From Excoecaria cochinchinensis (lineage: Eukaryota; Streptophyta; Magnoliopsida; Malpighiales; Euphorbiaceae), in assembly GCA_947683425.1 (NCBI GenBank), contig CANTUQ010000050.1, positions 10,842,501-10,906,500 of the forward strand: DNA of 64,000 nucleotides, in the 5' to 3' direction. Below the pieces are notes generated by a model. It made no database searches. It was not told the DNA's origin and saw nothing but the letters and a program-made list of their open reading frames with translations. How positions within the stretch are numbered: the first letter of the stretch is position 1; the number at the start of each line of letters is the position of its first letter. Positions 1 through 12,145 of this stretch are shown here, one piece after another. Position numbers and translations under genes: made by a program.

Positions 1-1894
1 TGAAAAATGCTATATCTGTATGACTCCTACCTCCTCTGACTTCGTTTCCCACCAGAGAACCTATTTGGTGGCATGGATCACTTATAGCATCAAGGAATCT
101 TTTGTTCCATCTGTTATTCGCTGTCCTCCAAAAAAAAAAAAACAGAGAGAGAGAGAGATAGAGAGAGCAGAAAAGAAGACAGAAGAAAGAAAGAATGAAA
201 GAAGAGGTTTGTTTATCTGAGTTATATAAATGCTTAGTTTGAGCTATATAAGAAATGTTCCATTATATAAAAATGAGCATTAACTGAGTGAGATTCCCTA
301 TTTTTAATCATACTTTTCTTCTTAGCAGCTAAGCTACGAGATAAATAGTCTTGATTCTTGGCTAGACCAGTAAGGTAAACTTATTATTAAAATAAGTTTG
401 TTTCTTACCACTTTTTCGTTTCTTTTTGTGCCACACATAAGCAAAAAAGATGACAATAATCCAAGCCGAAACAACAGACAATGCTAAAATGGTCTTGTTT
501 TCTTCAGTGATACTCTTTGGTTTTGAATTATTGCTAGCTGCATAAGCATGAAAGGATACCAATGAAGAAAAAATGTAGACACTGTCTGTGCAGTAATGAG
601 AATAAATTAATTACCTAATTCAACAGCATCAACACGAACATAAAGATCATAGCCCTGGCCCGAATAATGTTGTACCGTGTCATTTAGTTCTCCATACCAA
701 GCTAAACAACCAGTGCCTTCCCCAGGAATATCAATGCTTGAATATGCAGTGCATGAACAATTCCTCTTGCATTCTTTTTCACACTCCATATGTTTCATGT
801 TCGTGTCCAACCATACCGCTGCTGAAGTATCAGGAAGCTTAACATTTGCCACTTTCACAAATCCCTCTCCACGCCCACATGCTATTAAAGGATATGGCTT
901 CTTTCTGACACACCCACCTGATCCATCTCTTAAAATATGCCAGTCTCCTGCTGAATTGGGTTCAAACCCAGGCAAACAATTGCATTCGAACCTAAGATTA
1001 ATGAGGTCTGGATCACACTTGCTATTCGTGCCACAATGTCCATATGCCTCACACCTATAACTAGGTGGAGTCCAAAATTCCTTCCATTTCCCATCGCTTT
1101 GATGCCATATTAGGTGCTTTCGAGTTCCTGAAAAATCCAACACTATTCTTACGGTAAGAGAAGCTTCAGCAACAAAGTAAACGTATGTCTCATATTGATT
1201 TTTGGTAAAATTGAATGTCACTATATCAGCATATGTTCTCCATGGCCAAGGGGGGCTTCGCCAAATATAATTTCTGCCCTTGTATAGAAAGATTTGCGGT
1301 GATCCTGTTGGCTTGATTTCAACCGAATATTCTCCGGTTCCTGGATCATCTGCTGATCTCCATGATGTAAGGAACTGGCGAGTACCTGTCTTCCTATTGA
1401 AGCCAAGTTTCATTCCTTGAAGCAGAGTATCTGTAGGATAATCAAAACTTTGCCACATAATTCTCTTACTTGAATTTCCAACCAAAACCAAGTTGCCAGA
1501 ATCCAGGAGCTGACCTTCACAAGCCTCAGTCACTTCCACAGATACATTTGTAGACCATACTACAGCTTTCTGGCTTGGATCACTATAGAGAATGAGATTT
1601 CCATATTTACTGATCGATAAAACAGTTGAGGAGCCGTTGATAGGATTATTCCTATTTGCTACCCACACCACCGTTGGCTCTGGAACTTTATAACACCAAA
1701 TTCCAAGATATCTAAACCTGGAATTGCCGGGGCTGAAAAATCCTAAAGCGAGCAAATTTACCTCCTTTGGAGATTAAAAGGTCACCATCTAGAAAGGTTT
1801 GATCTTGGTTTATAGTTATGGTGTCCTTGCAAGAACAAATTTGGAAATAGAGAATTAGAAGAAAAGAACCCACAAACAATTTCTGGGAGTCCAT
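1..1894 (-). pseudogene. G-type lectin S-receptor-like kinase, left copy (partial, frameshifted)
   Basis: This is the left copy of the receptor kinase at 22863-26199. Exon 1 (615-1894) encodes a signal peptide, a bulb-type lectin domain with WVANRNNPI, an S-locus glycoprotein region with WQSFDYPTDTLLQGMK, a Cys-rich EGF-like stretch and a PAN region. The transmembrane exon lies at about 420-542. The juxtamembrane exon at the window edge (about 1-123) is cut off, so the kinase domain lies outside. A 4-bp insertion near 1748-1753, absent from the right copy, shifts the frame after the residues GGKFA (about codon 49). Reading resumes in another frame to the end of exon 1. A Tyr-to-Cys change follows soon after. 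The intron after the transmembrane exon has lost about 85 bp relative to the right copy, and the next intron has gained an A-run and a GA microsatellite (about 130-167). The family perceives ligands at the plasma membrane. This copy probably makes no full receptor. Confidence 0.85.
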
Positions 1895-2094
1895 ATCCCT
1901 TGTGATACAGTTTTCATGAAACTAAAATTCATTAGGGATTCTTCCATTTTGGTGGGCTAAAGAAAAGTTGACCTTGGTTTGGCTGACAATCAAAGTCCTT
2001 GAACCAAAATCCTTCCACCACAGAATTGTTCTCAGTTTGATAAGCATGCATGCATTGAAAATTAACGAAGAAATGATGAAAAACCAATGTTTTA

Positions 2095-2863
2095 AAATGT
2101 GACAGGATGTCAGAGTCGGCTTTATAACTGAGTCCGCCTTGCAACTGAGTCAAGATTCAACTAATTAACTTGTTGGATAGGATTGATTCAATTTTTTTTT
2201 AAATATAATTATTAATAAAAAATTTAAAATATAGTATATAAAATATATTTAAAAACTTTATTAATTATTAAATATTAATATATTAATTATTTTTTTATTT
2301 ATTTTAGTATTGTTTTAGTAATAATAGTAAAAAGATAATTAATTTTTTTGTTAAATATTTAAATTTATAAGAAAAATATAATTTTGATTTTATAAATTTT
2401 TTAATTTTAATTGTAAAATTTATTTTTATGATATTAAATATTTTTATGATTATCATGTTTATATTCATTTTTTTCTTAATATTCTATTAAATTTAAATTA
2501 TTTAGTTATTAAATAACAAAAAATATAAAATAAAAATATAGTGAAAATAATTTAACATAATTGTCAATTTTATCAAGTTTAATATTAATATAAATTAATT
2601 TTATGATCAAATATAAATTTTTAATCGAATAATATTCAACAATTATTAACTCGAATTATAAAAATAGATTTTATAAAAATATAATTTAGAATATATTTGA
2701 TTTTTTTCGGGTCAATAAAAAATTTTCAGTTCAATCCATTTTTTTTAATGTACAATCCAATTTTGTATTTATTCTAATTTTATATTAAATCAAATCAATT
2801 TTCTATCCGGTTCGCTGTTAAACCGATTAAACTGACCAGTCTGGTCCGATTTTCAAAACAATG
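2095..2863. mobile_element. Non-autonomous hAT-like element, copy A
   Basis: This is an AT-rich element of about 0.77 kb without coding capacity. Its ends resemble CAATGTTTTAAAAT at the left and TTTTCAAAACAATG at the right, forming imperfect terminal inverted repeats. The flanking 8-mers tgaaaaac (2087-2094) and cgagaaac (2864-2871) are decayed copies of the target duplication that is still perfect around copy C. It is the same insertion event as copy C, duplicated with the gene block. Confidence 0.7.
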
Positions 2864-3118
2864 CGAGAAACTATTTCCTTTGACCTTAAAAAGAGACCAA
2901 GTAAAACTTCCCTTCCTAAAAGTATAGCTGGCCTCTCAAAATTCTCCATTGGGAAAAAAGAAATATACCAAGCCGAATTCAAAACCGTGACCTTAATTCC
3001 AAATATTTGACAAGTCAAAGAAAAATTAAGGATTATACTACATGATTAATACACTATGAATTTATTGCTATTTTTTTTTCTTTTTTACAAGTAATTTTTT
3101 GGATGTTTGTATTATATT

Positions 3119-4347
3119 AGTATGTAATAATGTTGGCTTATGTAGCATGAGTACATGAAGTGTTAGTTTTTACTGTTGAATTTATAGAGTTAATATCATC
3201 TAACTTGACAATTTTTAACTTTTTATATAAATAAAAAAATAATTAATTATGTTTGATTTTATAAAATTTTCATTATAATTTACTAAAATGTATTTTTATC
3301 AATTTTCTACAATTATATATTTTCAGTCCATTAAAAATATCTTTTTTTAGTGCATACATAAGGATAAAATAAAAAAATATATAATTTATATTCATTGAAA
3401 TTTGAAAATTATTAGATTGAGTAATACAAAAAAATCTTCAAAAATTGTCAAATTAGATGAAATAGACGGAATATTTTATATCGTATTTGGTACAAAATTA
3501 TATTAGTCTATAATATTTTGTATTATGTTTGTTCTACAATGTCATATTTTGGATTTTGGTCTTTTTTCAATTATAGACTTATGAAATTTAATTGAACCGA
3601 ATAAATCAAACTCTATATTTAGAATTGAACCAAAAAGCAAAAATTAAACTGAATAACCGAATTGCTCGTGACTTAGTTTAATTTTTTTTGTTCCCATTCA
3701 ATTTTGCACAAGCCTATATACTTAAATAAATTTCGATTATATGTAATATAATATATATAAATTTAAAATTGGAATTATATAAATATATAATTTTTTTTTA
3801 AGAAAAAATAATAATAATAATATTATTATTATAAGATACTATGGTAAAGTTGGTGGGAAAATAATATATGTATATTTGATTAAGATTGTAAAATAACCAA
3901 TATTTGATTAAGAAAAAATATCTGCAGCAAGAGCAAGTAACAAGCAATCTGGAGGTTGACTGTCCCGCACAAAAAGACCAGACACAAAACCAACTGCCCT
4001 AGCTGAGCAACTAAATTCGCTGATTTTTTAACAAACTCAACATGGACAGAAATTAAATCATAGAATAACTTCTTCTTACAATAACTAATAACAAGAGTTA
4101 AATCAGAACCATCCAACTTTGAAGTGTGAAAAGCACAGAAAATAATATTGATGATTAAACATTTCATTTGTTTAACTATAGCAGGTTTGATCATTTTAAT
4201 CTTTTTACTCAACTATATACCTTTTGGGTTAGTTTCATCCATAGTTATTGAATTATTGTTCAAATTACGTAAAAGTGATGAAAGAATTTTACTTTTCGTC
4301 AAAATAACTTAACTTAGCACTTATATATAGAAAAATTACTTTGACCG
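3119..4347. other. AT-rich intergenic stretch, no gene seen
   Basis: The sequence is very AT-rich, with short A/T runs and an (ATA)n-like patch near 3808-3832. The open frames are short and show no recognisable domain. I see no RNA gene and no element with clear ends. Confidence 0.5.
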
Positions 4348-4520
4348 TGTGGATACTGGATCCCAAAATAATCCAGATTAGAGTTACCCAATGAGAACAC
4401 TAATATATATTCGCATGTAAAGAGGTGAAGCTGTAGCTTCACCCTTTTATCTATGAATATGTATTAGTGTTTTCATTTTGTAATTCTGAACTGAACTGTT
4501 TCGGGGACCCGGTGTCTACA
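4348..4520. repeat. Foldback element made of two inverted Tat-type LTR ends
   Basis: The right end, read on the minus strand, begins TGTAGACACCGGGTCC, like the start of the LTRs at 28601, 39935 and 45995. The left end begins TGTGGATACTGGATCC, a diverged copy of the same end. The two halves are inverted copies of each other and meet at a near-perfect centre, GGTGAAGCT (4424-4432) and AGCTTCACC (4435-4443). No clear target duplication is seen. Confidence 0.7.
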
Positions 4521-4642
4521 ATTGCCCTTAATTTTGAGAAGGCTAGTATACTAGTTTTTAGGGGAACCAAAATTTAGAGTAGATGGAAGAAATGTGTACC
4601 TAACGTAGTACTTACCATTGGATGGAATGTTGAGGCATGTGA

Positions 4643-5222
4643 TGTGATTGACGCACGTTTGATCGGAATGGAAATCACATTTGGATGGATTGTGACTAAC
4701 ACATGTTTCATTAGCATGAAAGTCACTATTGATAAGTGGAGCCACGATTAACGTACATTTGATCGACATGAAAATCGCGGCTTATGTTGATGGAGAAAGG
4801 TGCTAGTTGTGATTATCGCACATTAAATCGGAACGAAAAATCCCAACTAATTGGACCGTGATTAACGAATATTTGATCGGCATGAAAATCGCAGTTGGTG
4901 TGATCAACGGACTTTTGATCGGAATGAAGACCACTGTGGACTGTGATTAACGCATATCTAATCGACATGAAAATCACTATTGGTTGAAGGACAGCTTGTC
5001 GGCATGAAGAATTACAACTAGCGACTATGATTAGCATGTTGAATCGGCATGAAGAATCATAATTGATTGAAAGACGTCACATGGTGATTGTCGCTAGTTT
5101 GTCTGCATGAAAAATCCTTACTGATTGGACCGTGATTAACGCATATTTAATCGGCATGAAAATTACGGTTGTTGTGATCAATGCATATTTGATCGGCATG
5201 AAAACCATCGTAGACTGTGATT
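4643..5222. repeat. Diverged minisatellite, about 42-55 bp units
   Basis: About eleven degenerate units share a core like gattaacgcatatttgatcg followed by gcatgaaaatc. There is a longer-range period: the block near 4856-4948 and the block near 5129-5222 match better than neighbouring units do. The open frames over it are by-products of the repeat. Confidence 0.75.
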
Positions 5223-6289
5223 AATTTCATTGATTTTTTTTAATTCTTTGAAATTATAATCTCCAAGTTTAATTATATTTGTGAAATTCACTTTTCATTA
5301 ATTGATATGTAAATGTTATATCATGAACTTTTAGTTTTAAGTTTGATAATATGTTTTTTTAATATTTTATCATGCAGATGAAAAATTTTCTTTTTTGCAT
5401 TATATATTTAGATAGACCATTAAAAAGAATAATATATTAAATTTTCAAAAAAATCTAAAACTAATTAGATTATTTTACAAATAAGTTATCTTACATAATT
5501 AATATTATATATATTATTTTACAAATATGTTGTCTTACATAATTAATATTATATATTATTTAATTTCAGACATTCAACACATTTTTGTGCTTAGCGTAGG
5601 AAATCCGCCAAATTGATTATATATATATATATATATTATTCAATTAACTAGGGGTGAGAAAAAAAATTAAAATTTTGATTCCAATCCAATTTTTGAATTA
5701 ATAAATTGGATGGATTCAATTTCGATTTTATTTTTAATATTTTCGATTTTTAATTTTTATTTTAATTTTTGAGTTCCAATTAACTATTAGTCTACTATTA
5801 CCCAATTCATATTTATATTATATTTTAATTTTTAATATTATTTTTTTTCTTTAAAATTTACATAAAATAATATTTTAAAATATATTTAAACTATATATCA
5901 AATCAACTTTTATGTTATTTATTATTTTATATATTGATACATATATTTTACTTAAATCACGCATATATCATGATATATGTGTGGCAGAATTCAACTCTGC
6001 AGTCTTAACTGCCCAACTAATCCAGATTTTGACTTTCACATCAACTGAAGTAAACCTTGTTTTGCGAATAGCAGCAACTGCTTGAATCCGTTGGTACGAA
6101 AATATGTGTCTTTGTTTTGAGGATGTGGAAGATGTTAGAACAATGGATATGGGCCGGTGGAAAATGGGCCTTCGCTAGCATAGGCTCATATATATCATGC
6201 TTTTCACTTTTTTACCGTCAAACTGCGGCTTTCTTGGAAAATGGAAACGAATAGAACCAATAAATTACCCAAAAGCAACCCAACCATGT
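5223..6289. other. AT-rich intergenic stretch, no gene seen
   Basis: The stretch is mostly A/T-rich and includes a (TA)n tract at about 5616-5637. A less AT-biased patch at about 5980-6240 looks like ordinary single-copy sequence, but no supported exon was found in it. Confidence 0.4.
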
Positions 6290-6783
6290 GTTAAAAACAA
6301 TGTTTTTAAAATCGAACCAATGTCCACTCGACCTGTCAATTGGGTCAGAAGTTAACTGATTCGATCGAATTGACTCGAAATATTCATCTTTTTTTTTTAA
6401 AAATATAATTATTAATAAAAAATTTAAAATATAGTATATAAAAAATATATTTAAACAACATATTAATTATTAAATATCAATAAATTAATCATTTTTTATT
6501 TATTTTACTACATTTTTTTAGTAATAATAGTAAAACATTAACCATAATAATTGAATTTTTTTGTTAAATATTTGAATTTATAAGAAAAATATAATTTTGA
6601 ATTTATAATTTTTTTAATTTTAATTTCAATTGTAAAATTTATTTTTATGAATATTTATATTCATTTTTTTTTCAATATTCTGTTATATTTAAATCATTTA
6701 GTTATTAAATATCTAAAAAAATATAAAATAAAAATATAGTGAAAATAATTTCACATAATGTTCAATTTTATCAAGTTTAATAT

Positions 6784-6960
6784 TGTTAGTGTGAATATAA
6801 TTAGTGTGAATATGTTTTGGTTAGCTGCAAAGTTAGAAATAAATTAAGGAGTAAAGTTAGGAGTAAATTAAGGAACATTGTTGACTTAGCCTTCCTTGTA
6901 CCGTGTATATATTCATGTTAACATGTTAATACAAAGTAAGAAATACATTGAGTTTCTACA
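6784..6960 (+). repeat. Copia 5' LTR
   Basis: This 177-bp direct repeat starts TGTTAGTGTG and ends TTTCTACA. A TATA-like GTATATATTC lies about 55 bp from its end. It is identical by eye to 11743-11919. Confidence 0.95.
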
Positions 6961-6972
6961 TGGTATCAGAGC
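6961..6972 (+). promoter_or_regulatory. Copia primer-binding site
   Basis: The sequence TGGTATCAGAGC directly follows the 5' LTR. It is the usual complement of the initiator-Met tRNA 3' end used by plant copia elements. Confidence 0.9.
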
Positions 6973-7581
6973 TTGGTAGAGCCTCTGTTTGAGTTTCTTC
7001 GTTTCTGGGTTACTGGTACAGTAACTGTTCTTCTTGGGTCACCGGCTTGTGGTCATTTTCTTGCCTCACCGCCACCACAGGAAGGAGCGCCTCCATCATT
7101 CCGGCCTCTCCACGTTTTCCGGTGACCATCCGACCGGCGATTGAAGCTCACGCGCCGATCAAAGAAGTCTCTGCTTTCTCACGCGCCGGCGAGTGGAGGC
7201 GCGTGGCTTGTCAGACGGCTCTCCGATTTCGTCTCCGGCGTCGCCTGGGCATCTCCGATGAGACCGTAGGGTCGGTTTCCTCATCTGGTATCTCCGACAG
7301 CCTCTCTCTTCTCAAAAGGTGTTCCTGCCTCTCACGTGCACTCTGTTTCTTGGTGTGGGTTCTGCTTCTCTCTTGCTCTCACGTACACTCACTTCTATTT
7401 CTGTTTGGCAAGGTCTTTTGGCCTTAATTTGTCCTGAAATTCTGCTCCAACAGGTTCTGCCTTGTCTCTATCTTGTTTATTTTCTGCTTCAGTTGAGAAG
7501 GGTGAGTATCTACTTGTGTTGGGAATTCAGTGTCGTCTTGAATTTCACATTGTTTACTGTGTTTATTTGGAACTGCTTTAA
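6973..7581 (+). other. Copia 5' leader
   Basis: About 600 bp of untranslated leader precedes the gag start. The part from about 7040 to 7300 is clearly GC-richer than the rest of the element. An open frame there has no recognisable domain and I do not call it a gene. Confidence 0.6.
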
Positions 7582-8874
7582 ATGGCTGAGAATAGTAAGA
7601 AGAAGACAGTTACTGAAATTATGTTGGGTTCGTCCAAAATTACTGATAGGAAGTTGACTGGAAGTAGCAATTATGCACAATGGAAAAGAACTATTCGTAG
7701 GTTTGTGAGTAGTGTAGATTTGGAGGATCATTTAACTAGTAAACCACCGCCTAAGGATGATGCCGTTAATCGAAAGAAATGGTTAATGGAAGATTATAAA
7801 TTGTTTAATCAAATCCAGAATACCTTAGATCCTACTGTTGATGATGTTGTGAATCATTGTGAAAATGTAAAAGAACTATGGGAATATTTGGAATTTTTGT
7901 ATGCTTGCAAACAAGATATGTCTCGAGTTCATGATTTATTACTAAAGATTTATCGAGCGGAACAAAGAGGTCGTTCGCTGTTTCAATATTATACTGAAGT
8001 AAAACAAGCATTTGAAGAAAAGCGAGCTATGTTTCCTATTGTTGCTGACATTAAACAAATGCAAGAACAAGAAGAGCAAATTGTTGTACAATGTTTCTTA
8101 GTTGGGTTGGGTTCTGAATACGATGTGGTACGTACACAATTGCTAACTAGTGAGTCCCTTCCTTCTTTTACTGAAGTTTATGCTCGCTTGCTTCGAGTTT
8201 GTAAAGATGGCAATCTGCCTTCTGGTACGGTGCCCAATGACACAGTGGCATTGGTTAGTAATGCTTCGAGTAGCATTCGCAGTGGTTTTGCTGCTAGAAA
8301 CAGTGGCAACTTACGTACATGTTATTATTGTGGAGGTGAGGGACATGTTAAGAAGTATTGTTGGAAATTGAATGGCAAGCCTCCTAAAAATTCGGGTCAG
8401 ATGAATAAAAGGTTTGCGAATGTAGCTACTCAGGATGGCATCCTACCACTTCCACAATCATCCTCACCTTCGGTCACTATTTCAGCGGATGAATATGCTC
8501 GGTTAATTGCCATTTATGATTCCCAGCCGTCATCCTTCGGGACATCAGCCTTGGCTAATATAGGTAATCCTACTGCATGTCTTTCAGCCTCATCCCGTAG
8601 TTGGGTTATTGATTTAGGTGCCACTGATCATATGACGGGAACCACAGGTACTCTCTCTTCTTTCAAGTCTATTGCTAATCCACCTTGTGTTACTTTAGCC
8701 AACGGATCTACTGCTTCTGTAATTGGGCGTGGGACAGCAAATCCTACAAAGTCTCTCCCTTTATCATCTGTTTTATGTTTATCATCATTTCCGTTTAATT
8801 TATTATCAGTTAGCCAAATTACCCAAAGCCTTAACTGTTGTGTTATTTTCTATCCCAATTATTGTCTTTTTTAG
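7582..8874 (+). pseudogene. Copia gag and protease segment
   Basis: Translation from the ATG gives a copia gag with a UBN2-type region (residues about 20-220), then a CCHC zinc knuckle with CYYCGGEGHVKKYC near residue 255, then the protease region WVIDLGATDHMTG. Known copia proteases have D-S-G or D-T-G at the active site. Here the second residue is Leu, which should inactivate the enzyme. The frame ends at TAG 8872-8874 after YPNYCLF. Related elements read FQDL here, so the stop is one C-to-T change from CAG. Downstream integrase continues in the same frame. Confidence 0.9.
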
Positions 8875-10090
8875 GATCTCAAGACGAAGCAGGTCCTTGG
8901 TAAAGGGTGTTTGGTAAATGGCTTGTATGCGCTTGAATCAACTCAAGAGTTAGTGCCTCGATCGATTGCTTGCACAAGCTCATCTTCCCTCTTGCAACTT
9001 CATTGTCGTTTTGGTCATCCTCCTCTTTCAATTTTACAAAAAGTGTGTCCTAGTCTTAAACGAGAATCTACTTTAGAGTGTGATGCTTGTCAATTTGTTA
9101 AACACCATAGAGTATCTTATTCTCCTAGAATAAATAAACGTGTTGAGTTTTCTTTTTTCTTAGTTCATACTGATGTATGGGGACCATGTCCGGTCTTATC
9201 CCAATCTGGTTTTCGTTATTTTGTGACATTTATAGATGATTATTCTCGTGTTACTTGGCTTTATCCTATGAAATCTCGATCTGACGTGTTTACTATATTT
9301 TGTGCTTTTCATGCTGAAATTAAAACTCAATTCAACAAATCTATCTGTATTTTGAGAAGTGATAATGCTAAAGAGTATGTTTCGCATTCTTTTAAATCTT
9401 ATCTCTCTCAGCATGGTATTATTCATCAGTCCTCATGTATTGTCACCCCTCAGCAAAATGGCGTAGCTGAGCAAAAAAATCGCCACTTGTTAGAAGTTGC
9501 CCGAGCACTGATGTTCCATATGTAGGTTCCTAAAGCTTTCTGGGTAGATGCTGTCTCCACTGCCTGTTTTCTAATCAACAGAATGCCATCTTCTGTTCTT
9601 GACGGTCAGATTCCATATTCTCTTCTTTTTCCTTCATCTACACTATTTCCTCTTGCTCCACGAATTTTTGGGTGTACTTGTTTTGTTCAAGACATGCGAC
9701 CCCACGTGTCAAAACTAGATCCAAAATCCCTTAAGTGTGTCTTTTTGGGATACCCTCGTGATAAAAAAGGTTATCGTTGTTATTCTCCTTCTTTGGGCCG
9801 TTACTTGGTATCTGCTGATGTTACATTTTTTGAGAATACATCCTTCTTTGGTTCCCCGATGTCCTCTCCTTCGCACACTAGCGATTCGAATGATGATTTT
9901 CTTGTTTATACTGTCAGTGACCAGGTAGAATCTCCTCCACCTCGACCTGTTATTCACCAAGTGTATTCTCGACGTGTGCACCACTCTATTGAGGCACCTC
10001 CTATCAGCCAGGACACAAGCACCACACCCCCTATTTCGTCTTCAGATCCCTCCTCGCCGCCAGATACCAGCCTTGACCTTCCTATAGTAC
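8875..10090 (+). pseudogene. Copia integrase segment
   Basis: In the same frame as gag, this segment carries the pre-integrase His-Cys motif (LHCRFGHPP then CDACQFVKHH), and the DDE core with HTDVWGP, RSDNAKEY and NGVAEQKNR supplying the three acidic residues. A TAG at 9523-9525 interrupts it just before VPKAFWVDAV. The frame then continues through the C-terminal integrase part (FGCTCFVQD, KCVFLGYPRDKKGYRCYSP). Near 10090 one base appears to be missing, which moves the reading frame. Integrase would insert the cDNA. This copy cannot make it without readthrough. Confidence 0.88.
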
Positions 10091-11735
10091 TCGCAAAGGT
10101 AAACGCACATGTACTTACCCTATTTCTTCTTTTGTATCTTACCATGATTTATCCTCTTCTTCGAAGTCTTTTGTAGCTTCCTTAGACTCTATTGTTGTTC
10201 TCAAGACCCTTTCTGAAGCATTAGATCATGCTGGTTGGCAAACAGCAATGAAAGAAGAGATGATGGCCTTAGAGCAGAATAATACTTGGGATCTTGTGTC
10301 TTTACCTCCCCAGAAAAAGGCTATTGGTTGTAAATGGGTGTTCACTGTTAAAATGAATCCTGATGGTTCTTGTGCTCGATTGAAAGCTCGATTGGTTGCT
10401 AAGGGCTATGCTCAGACGTATGGTGTGGACTATTTGGAGACCTTTTCCCCTGTTGCCAAACTTTCTTCTGTTCGTCTATTTACTTCCTTGGCTGCTACTT
10501 ACAGTTGGACACTTCATCAGCTTGATGTAAAGAATGCATTCTTACATGGGGACTTACACGAAGAGGTTTACATGGAGCAACCACCTGGATTTGTTGCTCA
10601 GGGGGAGTTAGGGAAAGTATGCAAATTAAGAAAATCTCTTTACGGTTTAAAGCAATCTCCTTGTGCCTGGTTTGGGAGATTTAGTACATCTGTGATTGAG
10701 TTTGGCATAAAAAGAAGTGCATATGATCACTCCGTCTTCTTTACATCATCTAGTTCTGGGTGCATTTTGCTGGTTGTGTATGTTGATGATATAGTGATTA
10801 CTGGAAATGATGAAGCTGGGATAACAAGGTTGAAAACGTTCCTTGGAAGTCGCTTCCGAACAAAGGATCTAGGACCATTGAAATATTTCTTAGGGATTGA
10901 AGTTTCTCGAAGTCATAAGGGGATCTATCTATCTCAAAGAAAATATTGTCTGGATTTATTAGATGATGCTGGTTTCATTGAGGCAAAGGCATGTGATGCG
11001 CCTATGATACCAAATGTGAAGCTGAAAGCTGAAGATGGAGACTTACTCGAGAATCCTGAAAAGTATAGGAAGGTTGTGGGAAAATTGAACTACCTGACTA
11101 TCACCCGTCCTGATATTGCCTTTTCAGTAAGTGTTGTTAGTCAGTTCATGTCATCTCCTAGAACCTCACATTGGGATGCTGTTATTCATATTTTGAAATA
11201 TCTAAAAGGTGCGCCAGGACGCGGCATCTTATATCAAAATCATGGTCACCATACTATAGAAGGCTTTACAGATGCAGACTATGCAGGAGACCTTTCAGAT
11301 AGACGTTCTACCACCGGTTATTGTGTTTTTGTTGGTGGTAATCTTATTTCTTGGAAGAGTAAGAAACAGAGTGTTGTATCCCGATCAAGTGCAGAATCCG
11401 AATATAGGGCTATGGCACAGACTACCTGCGAACTTATATGGCTACGTCATTTACTGGGCGAAATTGGATTTGTTCAATCTAAACCAATGAACCTATGGTG
11501 TGATAATCAAGCAGCTATTCATATTGCAAATAATCCTGTTTTTCATGAGAGAACCAAACATATAGAAGTCGACTGTCATTTTACTCGGGAAAAGCTAGAA
11601 GATGGATCAATCTCAACTTCACACATCAAGACAGGAAACCAGTTAGCTGATGTGTTCACCAAGGCATTACCTGGAAGTCGGGTTAATTATATTTGTAACA
11701 AGCTGGGCATGATTGATATCTATGCTCCAGCTTGA
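10091..11735 (+). pseudogene. Copia reverse transcriptase and RNase H segment
   Basis: The frame is continuous to TGA at about 11735. It includes the reverse transcriptase start (MKEEMMALEQNNTWDLV), the catalytic YVDDIVITG motif and the copia RNase H, with DADYAGD, SAESEYRAM and CDNQAAIHIA carrying the acidic residues. This is the best preserved part of the element. The domain itself shows no stop, but it is separated from gag by the upstream frameshift and stops. The 3' end overlaps the purine tract before the 3' LTR. Confidence 0.9.
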
Positions 11736-11742
11736 GGGGGAG

Positions 11743-11919
11743 TGTTAGTGTGAATATAATTAGTGTGAATATGTTTTGGTTAGCTGCAAAGTTAGAAATA
11801 AATTAAGGAGTAAAGTTAGGAGTAAATTAAGGAACATTGTTGACTTAGCCTTCCTTGTACCGTGTATATATTCATGTTAACATGTTAATACAAAGTAAGA
11901 AATACATTGAGTTTCTACA
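11743..11919 (+). repeat. Copia 3' LTR
   Basis: This 177-bp LTR is identical by eye to 6784-6960 and is followed by target duplication aatat at 11920-11924. Confidence 0.95.
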
Positions 11920-12145
11920 AATATTAATATAAATTAATTTTATCATCAAATATAAATTTTTAATCAAATAATATTCAACAATTATTAATCCGGATTATAA
12001 AAATATAAAAATATAATTTAGAATATATTTGATTTTTTCCTGTTCAACCCGACTTTTTCACTGTACATTCCGGTTTTACATTGAATCGAACCAGTTCTCT
12101 ATCTGGTTCATGGTTGAACCGATCTGTCCGGTTTTCAAAACAATG

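Larger units (their letters stand above)
1..3118. repeat. Left copy of tandem segmental duplication
   Basis: The segment aligns by eye with 24368-27887 in the same orientation. It covers the receptor-kinase exons, the 5' flank and a shared hAT-type insertion. Similarity stops near 3118 (27887 in the right copy). The left limit is beyond the window. The two copies are about 24 kb apart. Confidence 0.85.
6784..11919 (+). mobile_element. Ty1-copia retrotransposon, structurally complete, coding region broken
   Basis: The element has two 177-bp LTRs beginning TG and ending CA that are identical by eye. The 5-bp target duplication is aatat (6779-6783 and 11920-11924). The primer-binding site is TGGTATCAGAGC directly after the 5' LTR, and a purine tract ttgaggggga lies just before the 3' LTR. 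The order gag, protease, integrase, reverse transcriptase, RNase H is copia-type. Two in-frame TAG codons and one frameshift break the polyprotein, so this copy should need enzymes supplied in trans. It inserted into hAT-like copy B. Confidence 0.95.
6298..12145. mobile_element. Non-autonomous hAT-like element, copy B, split by a copia element
   Basis: The two halves, 6298-6783 and 11925-12145, together make about 707 bp homologous to copies A and C. The ends CAATGTTTTTAAAATCGAAC and (reverse complement of the right end) CATTGTTTTGAAAACCGGAC form a 20-bp inverted repeat with four mismatches. The flanks gttaaaaa (6290-6297) and gttaaaac (12146-12153) match at 7 of 8 bases, fitting a hAT-type 8-bp target duplication. 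The copia element at 6784-11919 interrupts it. Confidence 0.75.

Noticed and set aside
677..1060. Plus-strand frame of 127 codons (and its twin at 24986-25369)
   Set aside because: It is antisense to the receptor-kinase exon 1, is present in both copies only because the exon is duplicated, and has no domain.
6961..6972. tRNA-like match
   Set aside because: It is only the primer-binding site. No cloverleaf or full tRNA gene is present here or at the other primer-binding sites.
7047..7427. 126-codon frame in the copia leader
   Set aside because: No recognisable domain. It lies between the primer-binding site and gag and its Arg/Ser-rich content reflects GC-rich leader sequence.
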